A stretch of DNA of 64,000 nucleotides from NCBI RefSeq assembly GCF_017742215.1, contig NZ_JAGHKP010000004.1, positions 558,001-622,000 on the forward strand, given 5' to 3'. Made by a program: the position numbers and the translations under genes. The stretch comes from Chitinophaga chungangae (GTDB lineage: Bacteria > Bacteroidota > Bacteroidia > Chitinophagales > Chitinophagaceae). The notes under the pieces were generated by a model. The model ran no database searches and was not told the DNA's origin. It was given only the letters and a program-made list of their open reading frames with translations. Below are positions 33,554 through 42,196 of this stretch, piece after piece. Each line of letters starts with the position of its first letter. The stretch's first letter is position 1.

Positions 33554-35092
33554 TTATTCCCACTCGATGGTAGCCGGCGGTTTGGAACTGATGTCGTACA
33601 CCACGCGGTTGATGCCTTTTACTTTATTGATGATGTCGTTGGAAACTTTTGCAAGGAATTCGTAGGGAAGGTGCGCCCAATCTGCCGTCATACCGTCCGT
33701 GGATGTTACGGCGCGGAGGGCGACGGTGAACTCGTAGGTCCTTTCGTCTCCCATCACGCCCACGCTCTGCACGGGCAGCAGGATGGTGCCGGCCTGCCAG
33801 ACCTGGTTGTAAAGGCCTGATTCCTTCAGGTTGTCTATCCACACGGCGTCTGCTTCCTGCAGCATGGTCACTTTTTCGGGGGTGATGTCGCCGAGGATGC
33901 GGATGGCCAGGCCGGGGCCGGGGAAGGGATGACGGGCGAGGAAAATGTCGCTGATGCCGATTTCTTTGCCCACGCGGCGCACTTCGTCTTTAAAAAGGAA
34001 GCGCAGCGGCTCTACCAGGCCCATCTTCATCTTTTCCGGAAGGCCGCCCACGTTGTGGTGGCTTTTGATGGTGGCCGACGGGCCGTTTACGGACACGGAT
34101 TCGATCACGTCCGGGTAAATGGTGCCCTGGCCGAGGAAGGCGATATCTTTCAGTTCGGCGGATTCCTGCTGGAATACCTCGATAAAGAGGCGGCCGATGA
34201 TCTTGCGTTTTTCTTCTGGGTCTTTCACGCCGCTCAGCTGACCGTAAAAAAGGTCTTTGGCATTCACGCCTTTTACGTTGAGGCCCATATGTTTATAAGA
34301 ATCCAGCACGGTTTCGAACTCGTTCTTGCGCAGCAGGCCGTTGTCTACGAACACGCAATAGAGGTTGCCGCCGATGGCTTTGTGGATCAGCTCCGCCGCT
34401 ACGGTGGAATCCACGCCGCCGCTGAGGGCCATCACCACTTTTTTGTCGCCTACCTGGGCTTTGATGCGGGAGACGGTTTCCTGCACGAATGCCGCGGGCG
34501 TCCATTCCTGGTGGATGCCGCAGATATGTACGAGGAAGTTGCGGAGGATCTGTTTGCCTTCGAGGGAGTGCGTCACTTCCGCGTGGAACTGGATACCGAG
34601 CAGCGGGTGTTTCGAGAGGGTATGGCTTTTGAAAGCCGCCACGGGTATGTTTTCCGTATGTGCGATGGGCAGGAAGGCTTCCGGCAGGCGGGTAATCGTG
34701 TCCGCATGGCTCATCCATACCTGGCTGGTGAGGGAAATGTCGTAAAAGAGCGGCTCTTCCTTGTCGTTATGCTCGAGGGAAGCGCGGCCATACTCGCGGT
34801 GGGCGCTTTTCGCCACGTCGCCGCCGAACACTTTGGCCATCAGCTGCGCGCCGTAACAAACGCCGAGAACGGGAACGCGGTCGCCCATGGCTTTTATGTC
34901 CACCACGGGGGCCTGGGGATCGTTCACTGAAAAAGGAGAACCGGAGAGGATGATACCTTTAATACTGTCTTCCCATTGGATGGGCTTGGTACATGGCTGT
35001 ATTTCACAATAAACGTTCAGTTCCCGTATGCAGCGTGCGATCAGCTGGGTGTATTGGGAGCCGAAATCGAGGATCAATATCTTTTCTGTCAT
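33554..35092 (-). CDS. guaA: GMP synthase (glutamine-hydrolysing)
   Basis: GuaA converts XMP to GMP with glutamine and ATP. The 512-residue protein has a class I amidotransferase domain first (catalytic Cys in G-V-C-Y-G-A-Q, about residue 80, and H-A-E-V-T-H). The ATP-pyrophosphatase domain with S-G-G-V-D-S-T-V-A-A follows near residue 225, then the GMP synthase dimerisation domain, ending in the characteristic K-P-P-A-T-I-E-W-E. A -7 box TATCTTTG lies just upstream on the minus strand (35107-35100). Confidence 0.97.
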   Translation of the reverse strand: MTEKILILDFGSQYTQLIARCIRELNVYCEIQPCTKPIQWEDSIKGIILSGSPFSVNDPQAPVVDIKAMGDRVPVLGVCYGAQLMAKVFGGDVAKSAHREYGRASLEHNDKEEPLFYDISLTSQVWMSHADTITRLPEAFLPIAHTENIPVAAFKSHTLSKHPLLGIQFHAEVTHSLEGKQILRNFLVHICGIHQEWTPAAFVQETVSRIKAQVGDKKVVMALSGGVDSTVAAELIHKAIGGNLYCVFVDNGLLRKNEFETVLDSYKHMGLNVKGVNAKDLFYGQLSGVKDPEEKRKIIGRLFIEVFQQESAELKDIAFLGQGTIYPDVIESVSVNGPSATIKSHHNVGGLPEKMKMGLVEPLRFLFKDEVRRVGKEIGISDIFLARHPFPGPGLAIRILGDITPEKVTMLQEADAVWIDNLKESGLYNQVWQAGTILLPVQSVGVMGDERTYEFTVALRAVTSTDGMTADWAHLPYEFLAKVSNDIINKVKGINRVVYDISSKPPATIEWE

Positions 35093-35099
35093 GGTGGTG

Positions 35100-35107
35100 C
35101 AAAGATA
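35100..35107 (-). promoter_or_regulatory. -7 element (TATCTTTG) of guaA
   Basis: The exact TAnnTTTG match, read on the minus strand, ends 7 bp before the guaA ATG at 35092. No good -33 element is seen. Confidence 0.5.
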
Positions 35108-35226
35108 AAGGAATTTCGGACTTTGGTTTTTGCTTTCGGCAGATATCCCGCAAATTGGCGGCAGCGTATGGTTTGCGGATTTCTTTGTATTTTCCGGGCC
35201 GAAACCTTACCCAAATTGACCTAATT

Positions 35227-35946
35227 ATGAAAACGCAATTAAAATATTTGTTACCTCTCATCGCGTTCGTATCCTTCCTGGCCGCCTGCGACGGCGTTAG
35301 CGGAAGCGGCAATCTCACAAAAGAAACCCGTGAAGTGGGCCCGTTCACCCAGCTGGAAGTATCCGGCTCCATAGACGTGTTCGTTTCCCAGGGCAACAGC
35401 AGCACCGTAACGCTGGAAGGCGAAGACAATATATTGCCCGAAGTGGAGCTGATAGAGGAAGGCGACAAACTGGAGATCCGTTTTAAAAGACATATGAACA
35501 TCCGCGCCCACCGCGACGTGAAGGTGTACCTTTCCGCTAAAACATTGGGCGGAGTGGAAGTGTCCGGTTCGGGAGACATCGAACTGACCGGCATTTATAA
35601 CTTCCCCACGCCGGTGCATATCGGTCTTTCCGGCAGCGGCGACCTGAAAGGCGGCGTGTTCAACGCGCCCGAAGTATCGATAGACCTTGCGGGCAGCGGA
35701 GACATCGAGCTGAAAGGCGAAACCCGGGACGTGAGCATCAGCCTGGCCGGCAGCGGCGATTGCGATGCATCCGCTTTGCTGGCCGAAAACGCCGATGTGA
35801 ACATCGCGGGCAGCGGGAATGTGAACGTGCATGCCAGCGTTGCGCTGAAAACCAATATTATCGGAAGCGGTAATGTATATTATAAGGGAGATCCGAATGT
35901 TACAAGCAGCAAGATCGGTTCTGGCGTAGTGAAGAAGAAGGATTAA
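35227..35946 (+). CDS. Head GIN domain-containing lipoprotein (DUF2807)
   Basis: From the ATG at 35227 the protein has 239 residues. The signal peptide ends in F-L-A-A-C (Cys20 or so), a lipobox. The body is the DUF2807/GIN fold: repeats of S-G-S-G-D and A-G-S-G-D/N turns form a right-handed beta-helix-like structure, starting with F-x-x-L-E-V-S-G-S-I-D-V-F. Surface or outer-membrane location is expected; function is unknown. It stands alone between guaA and the pigment locus. Confidence 0.88.
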   Translation: MKTQLKYLLPLIAFVSFLAACDGVSGSGNLTKETREVGPFTQLEVSGSIDVFVSQGNSSTVTLEGEDNILPEVELIEEGDKLEIRFKRHMNIRAHRDVKVYLSAKTLGGVEVSGSGDIELTGIYNFPTPVHIGLSGSGDLKGGVFNAPEVSIDLAGSGDIELKGETRDVSISLAGSGDCDASALLAENADVNIAGSGNVNVHASVALKTNIIGSGNVYYKGDPNVTSSKIGSGVVKKKD

Positions 35947-36003
35947 CAAATTCCGGAACTTTCGTATGTTTACAGTTTTTATTGGAATATCCGATACCTG
36001 AAT

Positions 36004-36930
36004 ATGAGTCAACTACCGAAGATATTAGTGGTATATTTTACCCAGACGGGCCAGCTTAGGAGGATTATAGATCATGTAACGGCCCCGTTGAAGGGCAAAG
36101 CAGAGATAGTATTCGAGGAACTGGTGCCGGTTCAGCCCTTTCCTTTTCCCTGGTCGAAGCAGGAATTTTTCGACGCCATGCCCGAAACCGTTCTGGCAAG
36201 GCCGCGGCATATTATGCCGCTGAAAGTAGACACTAATGCGGAGTTCGACCTGGTGCTGCTGGCGTACCAGCCATGGTTCCTGAGCCCTTCGCAGCCGGTG
36301 GCCGCATTTTTGCAGAGCGAAGAAGGGAGAAGACTGCTGAAAGGCAAACCGGTAGTTACTTTGCTGGGCTGCCGCAATATGTGGATCAACGCCCAGGAAA
36401 AGGTGAAACGTTACCTGCAGCAGGCCGGGGCCAACCTGGTGGGGCATATCGCTTTGGCAGACAAAAATCCCAACCTGGTATCGCTCATTACGATCCTGCG
36501 CTGGGCCACCAAAGGGAAAAAAGACGCTTTTTTCATCTTCCCGCCGGCAGGTGTGCAGGAAAAAGAGATAACCGGGTCCGTGAAATTCGGCGAGCCGATC
36601 CGGGAAGCGCTGGAGCGGAAGGAATATGACACGCTGCATACACAATTACTGGCTTTGGACAGCGTTGAAATAAACCCGGGGCTGATCGTGCTGGAAATGA
36701 GAGGGGTAAAGCCTTTCCGCTTCTGGGCCAACTATATCGCCAAAAAAGGCGGCCCCGGCGAAAGCGTCCGGCAGGGCCGCGTAAGCATGTACCGGATGAT
36801 ATTGCTGCTGGCCATCCCGGTACTGACGCCGTTCACCCTGGTGGCTTCGTGGCTGAAACTGCTGCTGGGGCGCAAACAATTGAACAGAGACGTTACCTAT
36901 TATAAAGGAATACAACTTCGCGAAGGATGA
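36004..36930 (+). CDS. darA: DarA-like flavodoxin-fold enzyme of dialkylresorcinol biosynthesis
   Basis: The 308-residue protein starts with a flavodoxin-like nucleotide-binding segment (V-V-Y-F-T-Q-T-G-Q-L, about residues 9-18). It resembles proteins annotated as DarA, which aromatise the DarB product to a dialkylresorcinol. Other matching segments are P-F-P-F-P-W-S-K-x-E-F-F-D-A-M-P-E and L-L-G-C-R-N-M-W-I-N-A-Q-E. A hydrophobic helix near residues 260-280 suggests membrane association. A DarB-like gene follows after a 185-bp gap, supporting the call. Confidence 0.75.
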   Translation: MSQLPKILVVYFTQTGQLRRIIDHVTAPLKGKAEIVFEELVPVQPFPFPWSKQEFFDAMPETVLARPRHIMPLKVDTNAEFDLVLLAYQPWFLSPSQPVAAFLQSEEGRRLLKGKPVVTLLGCRNMWINAQEKVKRYLQQAGANLVGHIALADKNPNLVSLITILRWATKGKKDAFFIFPPAGVQEKEITGSVKFGEPIREALERKEYDTLHTQLLALDSVEINPGLIVLEMRGVKPFRFWANYIAKKGGPGESVRQGRVSMYRMILLLAIPVLTPFTLVASWLKLLLGRKQLNRDVTYYKGIQLREG

Positions 36931-36947
36931 TGAGCGCGAAAACTGCG

Positions 36948-36955
36948 TAGATTTG
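36948..36955 (+). promoter_or_regulatory. -7-like element (TAGATTTG) between darA and darB
   Basis: An exact TAnnTTTG match lies 14 bp before a 43-codon open frame at 36970. A -33 TTTG at correct spacing was not found. Confidence 0.35.
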
Positions 36956-36969
36956 TATTTGTTACGGGA

Positions 36970-37101
36970 ATGAATATCGACAGCACAGACGTTATTTTAC
37001 TGCTATCTGCCCGTCCATATCATTTGATTATCCATGCAAAATTCTATATTTACGGCCGCTTAAACTTTTTGAAAAACGCAAGTGTTGCACCCAATAGATA
37101 A
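36970..37101 (+). CDS. Small open reading frame, 43 residues, uncertain
   Basis: An ATG-to-TAA frame just before darB would encode a short basic, hydrophobic peptide (MNIDSTDVILLLS...NASVAPNR). It is preceded by a TAnnTTTG box and ends 14 bp before the darB ATG. No family is recognised. It could be a leader peptide or chance. Confidence 0.2.
   Translation: MNIDSTDVILLLSARPYHLIIHAKFYIYGRLNFLKNASVAPNR
37023..37052 (+). promoter_or_regulatory. Candidate promoter of the darB operon
   Basis: TTTG (37023-37026) and TATATTTA (37045-37052, 7 of 8 consensus positions) are 18 bp apart. The darB ATG is 63 bp further on. Confidence 0.4.
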
Positions 37102-37115
37102 ACTATAACTGACTA

Positions 37116-38252
37116 ATGAAAGAAGTATATATTACGAGGCTCTCCAAGTTTTTGCCGAACGAGCCGGTAGGGAATGATGAAATGGAAAGCATCCTCGGAA
37201 TGGTAGACGGCAAGCCATCCAGGGCCAGAACCATGATCCTGGGTAATAACAAGATCACGACCCGTTACTATGCACTGGACAAAGAAGGTAAAAGCACGCA
37301 TACCAACGCTGAAATGACGGCCATCGCCGTAGATCAGCTGTTCGACGAAAAATTTCCCATCAAACGTATGGAGCTGCTGGCCTGCGGCACCACTTCGCCC
37401 GACCAGTTATTGCCCAACCATGCCGCCATGGTGCACGGCATCCTGAAATGCCAGCCCGTGGAGCTGATAGCCGCCACTGGCGCCTGTGCGGCCGGCATGC
37501 AGGCGTTCAAATACGCTTACATGTCTGTTAAATGCGGCAACACCAGCAACGCGGTAAGCACCGGCTCCGAAAAATTCTCCGCCTGGATGCTCTCCCGGAA
37601 ATTCGAGCCGGAAACCGAAAACCTGAAATCCCTCGCGGAAAATCCCATCATCGCATTCGAAAAAGACTTCCTCCGCTGGATGCTGTCCGACGGGGCAAGC
37701 GCCGCCCTGTTCGAAGACAAACCGAACCCGGACGGCCTCAGCCTGCGCGTGGACTGGGTGGAAATAGCCTCTTACGCCAATAATCTCGAAACCTGCATGT
37801 ATGCCGGCGCGGTAAAAAACGCGGACGGCTCTACGAAAGGCTGGACCGACATGACGCCCGACGAATGGGGCGCCAACAGCGTGTTCTCCTTCAAGCAGGA
37901 TACCCGCCTGCTGGGCAAAAACATCGTGCCTTCCGGCGCGCAGATGTGGAAAGACATGGTGGAGAAATACAATATCGACATCGACAAACTCACTTACTTC
38001 CTGCCGCACCTTTCATCCGAGTACTTCCGTTTCAGGATAGACGAGGAGATAGCCAGGCTGGGCGTGCACATACCGCAGGAGAAATGGTTCACCAACCTTA
38101 CCCGCGTGGGCAACGTTGGCACCGCTTCCCCTTACTTCATGCTCGAAGAGCTGCTGAACCAGGGCAAACTGAAAAAAGGGGACACGATCGTGATGATGGT
38201 GCCCGAAAGCGCCCGTTTCACCTACGCTTACGCGCATATCACCGTCGTGTAA
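37116..38252 (+). CDS. darB: Beta-ketoacyl-ACP synthase III-like enzyme, DarB-like
   Basis: The 378-residue KAS III-type thiolase-fold enzyme has the catalytic Cys in A-T-G-A-C-A-A-G (Cys124), His in Y-F-L-P-H-L and Asn in V-G-N-V-G-T-A-S. DarB enzymes condense two beta-ketoacyl chains and cyclise them to a cyclohexanedione, the precursor of dialkylresorcinols in flexirubin-type pigments. Its neighbours (DarA-like, BtrH-like, ACP, ketosynthases, ABC exporter) fit such a locus. FabH-like fatty acid initiation is less likely because of this context. Confidence 0.85.
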   Translation: MKEVYITRLSKFLPNEPVGNDEMESILGMVDGKPSRARTMILGNNKITTRYYALDKEGKSTHTNAEMTAIAVDQLFDEKFPIKRMELLACGTTSPDQLLPNHAAMVHGILKCQPVELIAATGACAAGMQAFKYAYMSVKCGNTSNAVSTGSEKFSAWMLSRKFEPETENLKSLAENPIIAFEKDFLRWMLSDGASAALFEDKPNPDGLSLRVDWVEIASYANNLETCMYAGAVKNADGSTKGWTDMTPDEWGANSVFSFKQDTRLLGKNIVPSGAQMWKDMVEKYNIDIDKLTYFLPHLSSEYFRFRIDEEIARLGVHIPQEKWFTNLTRVGNVGTASPYFMLEELLNQGKLKKGDTIVMMVPESARFTYAYAHITVV

Positions 38253-38347
38253 CCAACACGCGCACACGTAATTTTCCATGCAGCAGAGGCCGTTCAAACC
38301 GGTTCCTGCTGCATTTCAATAATAAGTCCTTTCTAAAACTGCAAAAC

Positions 38348-38770
38348 ATGAAAAAAGAGGAAGTTCCGCAGGATGGAGACAACCTGCATCATGGTACGTT
38401 CAAACAGTTGTTCTATGCAGTGGATAACTCCGGCGACTATACGACCGCGCCCAGCGTAGGCTGGGAGCCCGAAAACGTAGCGCTGGACCAGGCCTGGGAA
38501 GAAGTGGAGCGCAGAGTGGCTGAAACCCGCGTGAAAGTCGAAGCCGGCGAAGCCAGCCCCATCGCTTATTATATGGAAAGAACGCTGCTCGACCTGCCGC
38601 TGCTGGCCGTGAAAGCCGGCAAATTCCAATGGCAGGTGAAAAGACATATGAAACCCGAAGTTTTTAAAAAACTCGGCGGGAGCACGATAGCACGGTATGC
38701 GGAGATCTTCGGCATCGCCGCGGAAGTGCTGCAAAAGGGAGAATTGCTGCCATTCCAGCGGCCCCAATAA
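38348..38770 (+). CDS. Conserved small protein of the dialkylresorcinol locus, unknown function
   Basis: This 140-residue soluble protein has no signal peptide or membrane segment. It is acidic at first, then helical (L-D-Q-A-W-E-E-V-E-R-R-V-A-E-T-R-x-K-V-E-A-G), with Y-Y-M-E-R-T-L-L-D-L-P-L-L-A in the middle and a basic H-M-K-P-E-V-F-K-K-L segment. I recall no established function. The 95-bp gap from darB and 9-bp gap to the BtrH-like gene place it in the operon. Confidence 0.65.
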   Translation: MKKEEVPQDGDNLHHGTFKQLFYAVDNSGDYTTAPSVGWEPENVALDQAWEEVERRVAETRVKVEAGEASPIAYYMERTLLDLPLLAVKAGKFQWQVKRHMKPEVFKKLGGSTIARYAEIFGIAAEVLQKGELLPFQRPQ

Positions 38771-38779
38771 ACAAAGACA

Positions 38780-39778
38780 ATGACACAATTCAGTCACACA
38801 CAAACCGCCCATTGCGAAAGCGGCGTTATTTCCAACATGTTCCGCCATTACGGTTTGCAGATCAGCGAGCCTATGGCCTTCGGCATCGGCGCGGGCATCT
38901 TTTTCGGCCACCTTCCCTTCGTAAAAGTGAACGGCGTGCCGGGCACCACTTACCGCATCTGGCCGGGCGCCATCTTTTCACGCGTGTGCAAACGCCTGGG
39001 CGTGAAAATGGAATCGCATCAGTTCGGCAGTCCTGACAAAGCCATGCAGGCGCTCGACGATGTGATCGCAAAGGGTATTCCCGTGGGCATGCAGAGCAGT
39101 GTGTATTATCTTCCTTATTTTCCCGCTTCCTACCGTTTCCATTTCAACGCGCACAACCTTGTGGTGTACGGCAAACAGAACGGCGATTATCTCGTTAGCG
39201 ACCCGATCATGGACACGGTGACCGTCATCGACCATGAAAACCTCGTACAGGCGCGCTTCGCCAAAGGTTTCCCCGCGCCGAAAGGCAAAATGTATTACCC
39301 GGTAAGCGTGCCCAAACAGGTCGATTTCCGCGAACCAATCAAAGAAGGCATCAAACAGGCCTGTTATTATATGCTGAAGATCCCCATGCCGATGTTCGGC
39401 GTGAAGGGCATCCGTTTTCTCGCCAAAAGAGTAAAGAACTATCCCGCGAAAGTAGGCGACCGCCGCGCGGGGCTTTACCTGGGCAACATCATCCGCATGC
39501 AGGAAGAGATCGGCACCGGCGGGGCGGGCTTCCGCTTCATGTACGCCGCCTTTTTGCAGGAAGCGGGCACCCTGCTGAATAATGAGGAATTGAAATCGGT
39601 GGGAAAGGAACTGACCGCCGTAGGCGACCTCTGGCGCAACTTCGCGTTTTCCGCGGGCAGGGTATGCAAGGCGCGCTCGGCAGACAATACCTCGTATGGC
39701 GACCTTGGCGACATGCTGCTGAAGATCGCCGATGCGGAAGAAAAAGTGTTCCGCCGTTTATCCAAAGTAAAAATCTGA
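38780..39778 (+). CDS. BtrH N-terminal domain-containing protein
   Basis: The 332-residue protein has a papain-like BtrH N-terminal fold: Cys12 in T-A-H-C-E-S-G, His in F-N-A-H-N-L-V-V-Y-G (about residue 127) and a following S-D-P. BtrH transfers an acyl group from an ACP to an aminoglycoside in butirosin synthesis. Here such an enzyme could move an acyl chain from the nearby ACP, for example to form the ester of a flexirubin-type product; that is inference. The C-terminal half is of unknown type. Confidence 0.8.
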   Translation: MTQFSHTQTAHCESGVISNMFRHYGLQISEPMAFGIGAGIFFGHLPFVKVNGVPGTTYRIWPGAIFSRVCKRLGVKMESHQFGSPDKAMQALDDVIAKGIPVGMQSSVYYLPYFPASYRFHFNAHNLVVYGKQNGDYLVSDPIMDTVTVIDHENLVQARFAKGFPAPKGKMYYPVSVPKQVDFREPIKEGIKQACYYMLKIPMPMFGVKGIRFLAKRVKNYPAKVGDRRAGLYLGNIIRMQEEIGTGGAGFRFMYAAFLQEAGTLLNNEELKSVGKELTAVGDLWRNFAFSAGRVCKARSADNTSYGDLGDMLLKIADAEEKVFRRLSKVKI

Positions 39779-39786
39779 CGCAGGAT

Positions 39787-40533
39787 ATGAACAGCATAGC
39801 CGTGAATGATCTGCACAAAACCTACGCAGGCGCGCTGACGCCCAGCCTGCAGGGATTGTCGTTCTCATTTGCGGAAGGAAAGATCGCGGGGCTGCTGGGG
39901 CCGAACGGCGCGGGCAAAACCACGACCATCTCCATCATCTGCGGGTTGGTGAAAGCCAGCGCCGGCACCGTAAAAGTGTTCGGCCTCAACCAGGAAAGCG
40001 GCAGCAGGGAACAGATCAAACGCGTGCTGGGCATCGTTCCGCAGCAGATCGCATTGTTCCCGCAGCTGACGGCGCTGGAAAACCTCGTGTATTTCGGCAA
40101 TCTGTACGGTTTTAAGGGCAAGGCCCTGAAAGATAAAGTGATGGCGCACCTGGAAGCCTTCGGGCTGGAAAATGCCGCCAGTAAAGAAATAGGCAAGTTC
40201 TCCGGCGGCATGAAACGGCGCACCAACATCATCGCCGCCATTTTGCACGAACCGAAACTGCTGGTGCTCGACGAGCCTACCGCGGGCGTAGATGTGCAAA
40301 GCCGCAGCATGATACTGCAATTCCTGCGCGATTACAACGCCAAAGGCAACAGCGTGCTGTACACTTCGCACCTGCTGGAAGAAGCCCAGCAGATCTGTGA
40401 AGACGTGGCCATTATGGACGAAGGCAAACTGGTGGTGCAGGGTAGTCCCGCCGCGCTGGTAAACGCTTTGCCGGACTGCCGCAATCTCGAAGACGTGTTC
40501 CTCCATTATACCGGTCATGCCCTGCGGGATTAA
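39787..40533 (+). CDS. ABC transporter ATP-binding protein
   Basis: From the ATG at 39787 the protein has 248 residues. Walker A is G-P-N-G-A-G-K-T-T (about residues 39-47), the signature is F-S-G-G-M-K-R-R, Walker B is L-L-V-L-D-E-P-T-A-G-V-D and the switch His lies in T-S-H-L-L-E-E. It is the DrrA/CcmA-like exporter type and works with the permease encoded 9 bp downstream. The context suggests export or membrane placement of the pigment or a precursor. Confidence 0.93.
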   Translation: MNSIAVNDLHKTYAGALTPSLQGLSFSFAEGKIAGLLGPNGAGKTTTISIICGLVKASAGTVKVFGLNQESGSREQIKRVLGIVPQQIALFPQLTALENLVYFGNLYGFKGKALKDKVMAHLEAFGLENAASKEIGKFSGGMKRRTNIIAAILHEPKLLVLDEPTAGVDVQSRSMILQFLRDYNAKGNSVLYTSHLLEEAQQICEDVAIMDEGKLVVQGSPAALVNALPDCRNLEDVFLHYTGHALRD

Positions 40534-40542
40534 AAACAAAAG

Positions 40543-41838
40543 ATGTTAAGGCTCATTGCAACGATACGAAAGGAATGGTTACTGCTGAGGCGCGATAAAG
40601 CCGGGCTGGCGCTGCTGTTTGCCATGCCGCTCGTGCTCATCACCGTGATGGCCCTGATACAGGACGCGCCTTTTAAGGATTACCAGGAAGTGAAGTTCGA
40701 CATCCTGACCGTAGACAACGACCAGGGCCGCCTGGGGCGTTACATCCGCGAAGGGCTGGGCGCCAGCGGGCAGTTCAACGTCATCGATTCCATCGGCAAC
40801 GAACCGCTTACCGAAACAAGAGCGCAACAACTGATCGCGGAAGGCGAATACAAGATCAGCATCACCATTCCCAAAGGCGCAACCGCGGAGATCGTGAGCA
40901 ACGCCAACAAGATCGTGAACGATATTTCCAAACGCATGGGCCTGGCTTCGCAGCTGCCGGTAAAGGCCGTGGTGGCGGATTCGCTCGCCGTGCAGCTGTA
41001 TTTCGACCCCGCCTCCAAAAAAGCGTTCAAAAGCGCGATACAACAGGCATTGGATAATTTCCTGACGCAGGTGCAAACGGACCTGCTGCTGGAAAGGATC
41101 CAAATGCAGCTGCGAAGCAGGGACAGCGCCGCCGCGCAGGACACTTTCCCCGCCATCAGGCTGAAAGCCGTGGGGCTGAAGGAAACCGGCGTGGGAGAAG
41201 GAAAACAGATAGATGTGATCTCCAATTCCGTACAGCACAACGTGCCGGCCTGGAGCATTTTCGCAATGTTCTTCATCGTAATACCCATCGCGGGCAATAT
41301 GATCCGCGAGCGGGAAGACGGCAGCCTCGTGCGCATGAAACTGATCCCCGGCAATTACGGCTCCATCCTTTCGGGGAAGCTGCTGTTTTTTGTGGGCATC
41401 TGCGTGGTACAGTTTTATTTGATGATGCTGGTGGGCATTTACGTGCTGCCGCTGCTGGGCCTGCCGAGGCTGCAGCTGGGGGTGAACCATGCCGCGGGAT
41501 TGCTCACCGCCGCCAGCATCGGCGTAACGGCCACGGCGTACGGCATCCTGATCGGTACGCTTTTCAAAACGCCGAACCAGGCGCTAAATTTCGGGGCCAT
41601 TTCCATCGTGATATTGAGCGCCATCGGCGGCATCTGGATACCGCTGGAAGTAATGCCGGACACGATGCAGCGCATCGGCCGGATGAGCCCGCTCAGCTGG
41701 GGGCTGGACGCCATCAACGACATTTACCTGCGCAACGGCAACATCCGTTACGTGCTGCCGGACGTATTGCGGCTGCTGGGATGCGGCGCCGCGATGCTGA
41801 CGATTGCCGCAGTGGTGGAGCAGCGCAGGGCCGGGTAG
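40543..41838 (+). CDS. ABC-2 type transporter permease
   Basis: The 431-residue protein has one N-terminal helix (about residues 21-40), a large extracytoplasmic domain (about 45-235) and five or six helices at the C-terminal end, with R-E-R-E-D-G-S-L-V-R-M-K in the usual cytosolic loop. This is the ABC2_membrane_3 (YhgE/DrrB-like) layout. It pairs with the ATPase just upstream. Confidence 0.9.
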   Translation: MLRLIATIRKEWLLLRRDKAGLALLFAMPLVLITVMALIQDAPFKDYQEVKFDILTVDNDQGRLGRYIREGLGASGQFNVIDSIGNEPLTETRAQQLIAEGEYKISITIPKGATAEIVSNANKIVNDISKRMGLASQLPVKAVVADSLAVQLYFDPASKKAFKSAIQQALDNFLTQVQTDLLLERIQMQLRSRDSAAAQDTFPAIRLKAVGLKETGVGEGKQIDVISNSVQHNVPAWSIFAMFFIVIPIAGNMIREREDGSLVRMKLIPGNYGSILSGKLLFFVGICVVQFYLMMLVGIYVLPLLGLPRLQLGVNHAAGLLTAASIGVTATAYGILIGTLFKTPNQALNFGAISIVILSAIGGIWIPLEVMPDTMQRIGRMSPLSWGLDAINDIYLRNGNIRYVLPDVLRLLGCGAAMLTIAAVVEQRRAG

Positions 41839-41920
41839 AACAAAACATTTTCTAAACAACCTTAAAACAGTTATTTTTACTCTCTTGGATGCGTCCCCGG
41901 GCGTAAAACCTACAACAACT

Positions 41921-42178
41921 ATGGAAGCGTTAAAATTGAAACTGAAACAGCAGATCATCGAAGCCCTTAACCTGCAGGACACAAAGCCCGAGGATATCGA
42001 CGACAATGCGCCGCTGTTTGGCGAAGGGCTGGGCCTCGACAGCATCGATTCACTGGAACTGATGGTGCTGCTGGAAAGGAATTACCAGATCAAAGTGGAA
42101 GACCCGCGCGAAGGCCGCAAGATCCTTCAGAGCGTGCAGACCATGGCCGAATTTATTAAAAGCAAACAAGTGGCGTAA
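41921..42178 (+). CDS. Acyl carrier protein (phosphopantetheine-binding)
   Basis: From the ATG at 41921 the acidic protein has 85 residues and the attachment motif G-L-D-S-I-D-S-L-E-L, with Ser41 as the phosphopantetheine site. Its location between the ABC permease and a ketosynthase indicates a dedicated carrier (DarC-like) rather than the housekeeping AcpP. It lies 18 bp before the ketosynthase gene. Confidence 0.9.
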   Translation: MEALKLKLKQQIIEALNLQDTKPEDIDDNAPLFGEGLGLDSIDSLELMVLLERNYQIKVEDPREGRKILQSVQTMAEFIKSKQVA

Positions 42179-42196
42179 GCTGTAAAGAAGAATGTG

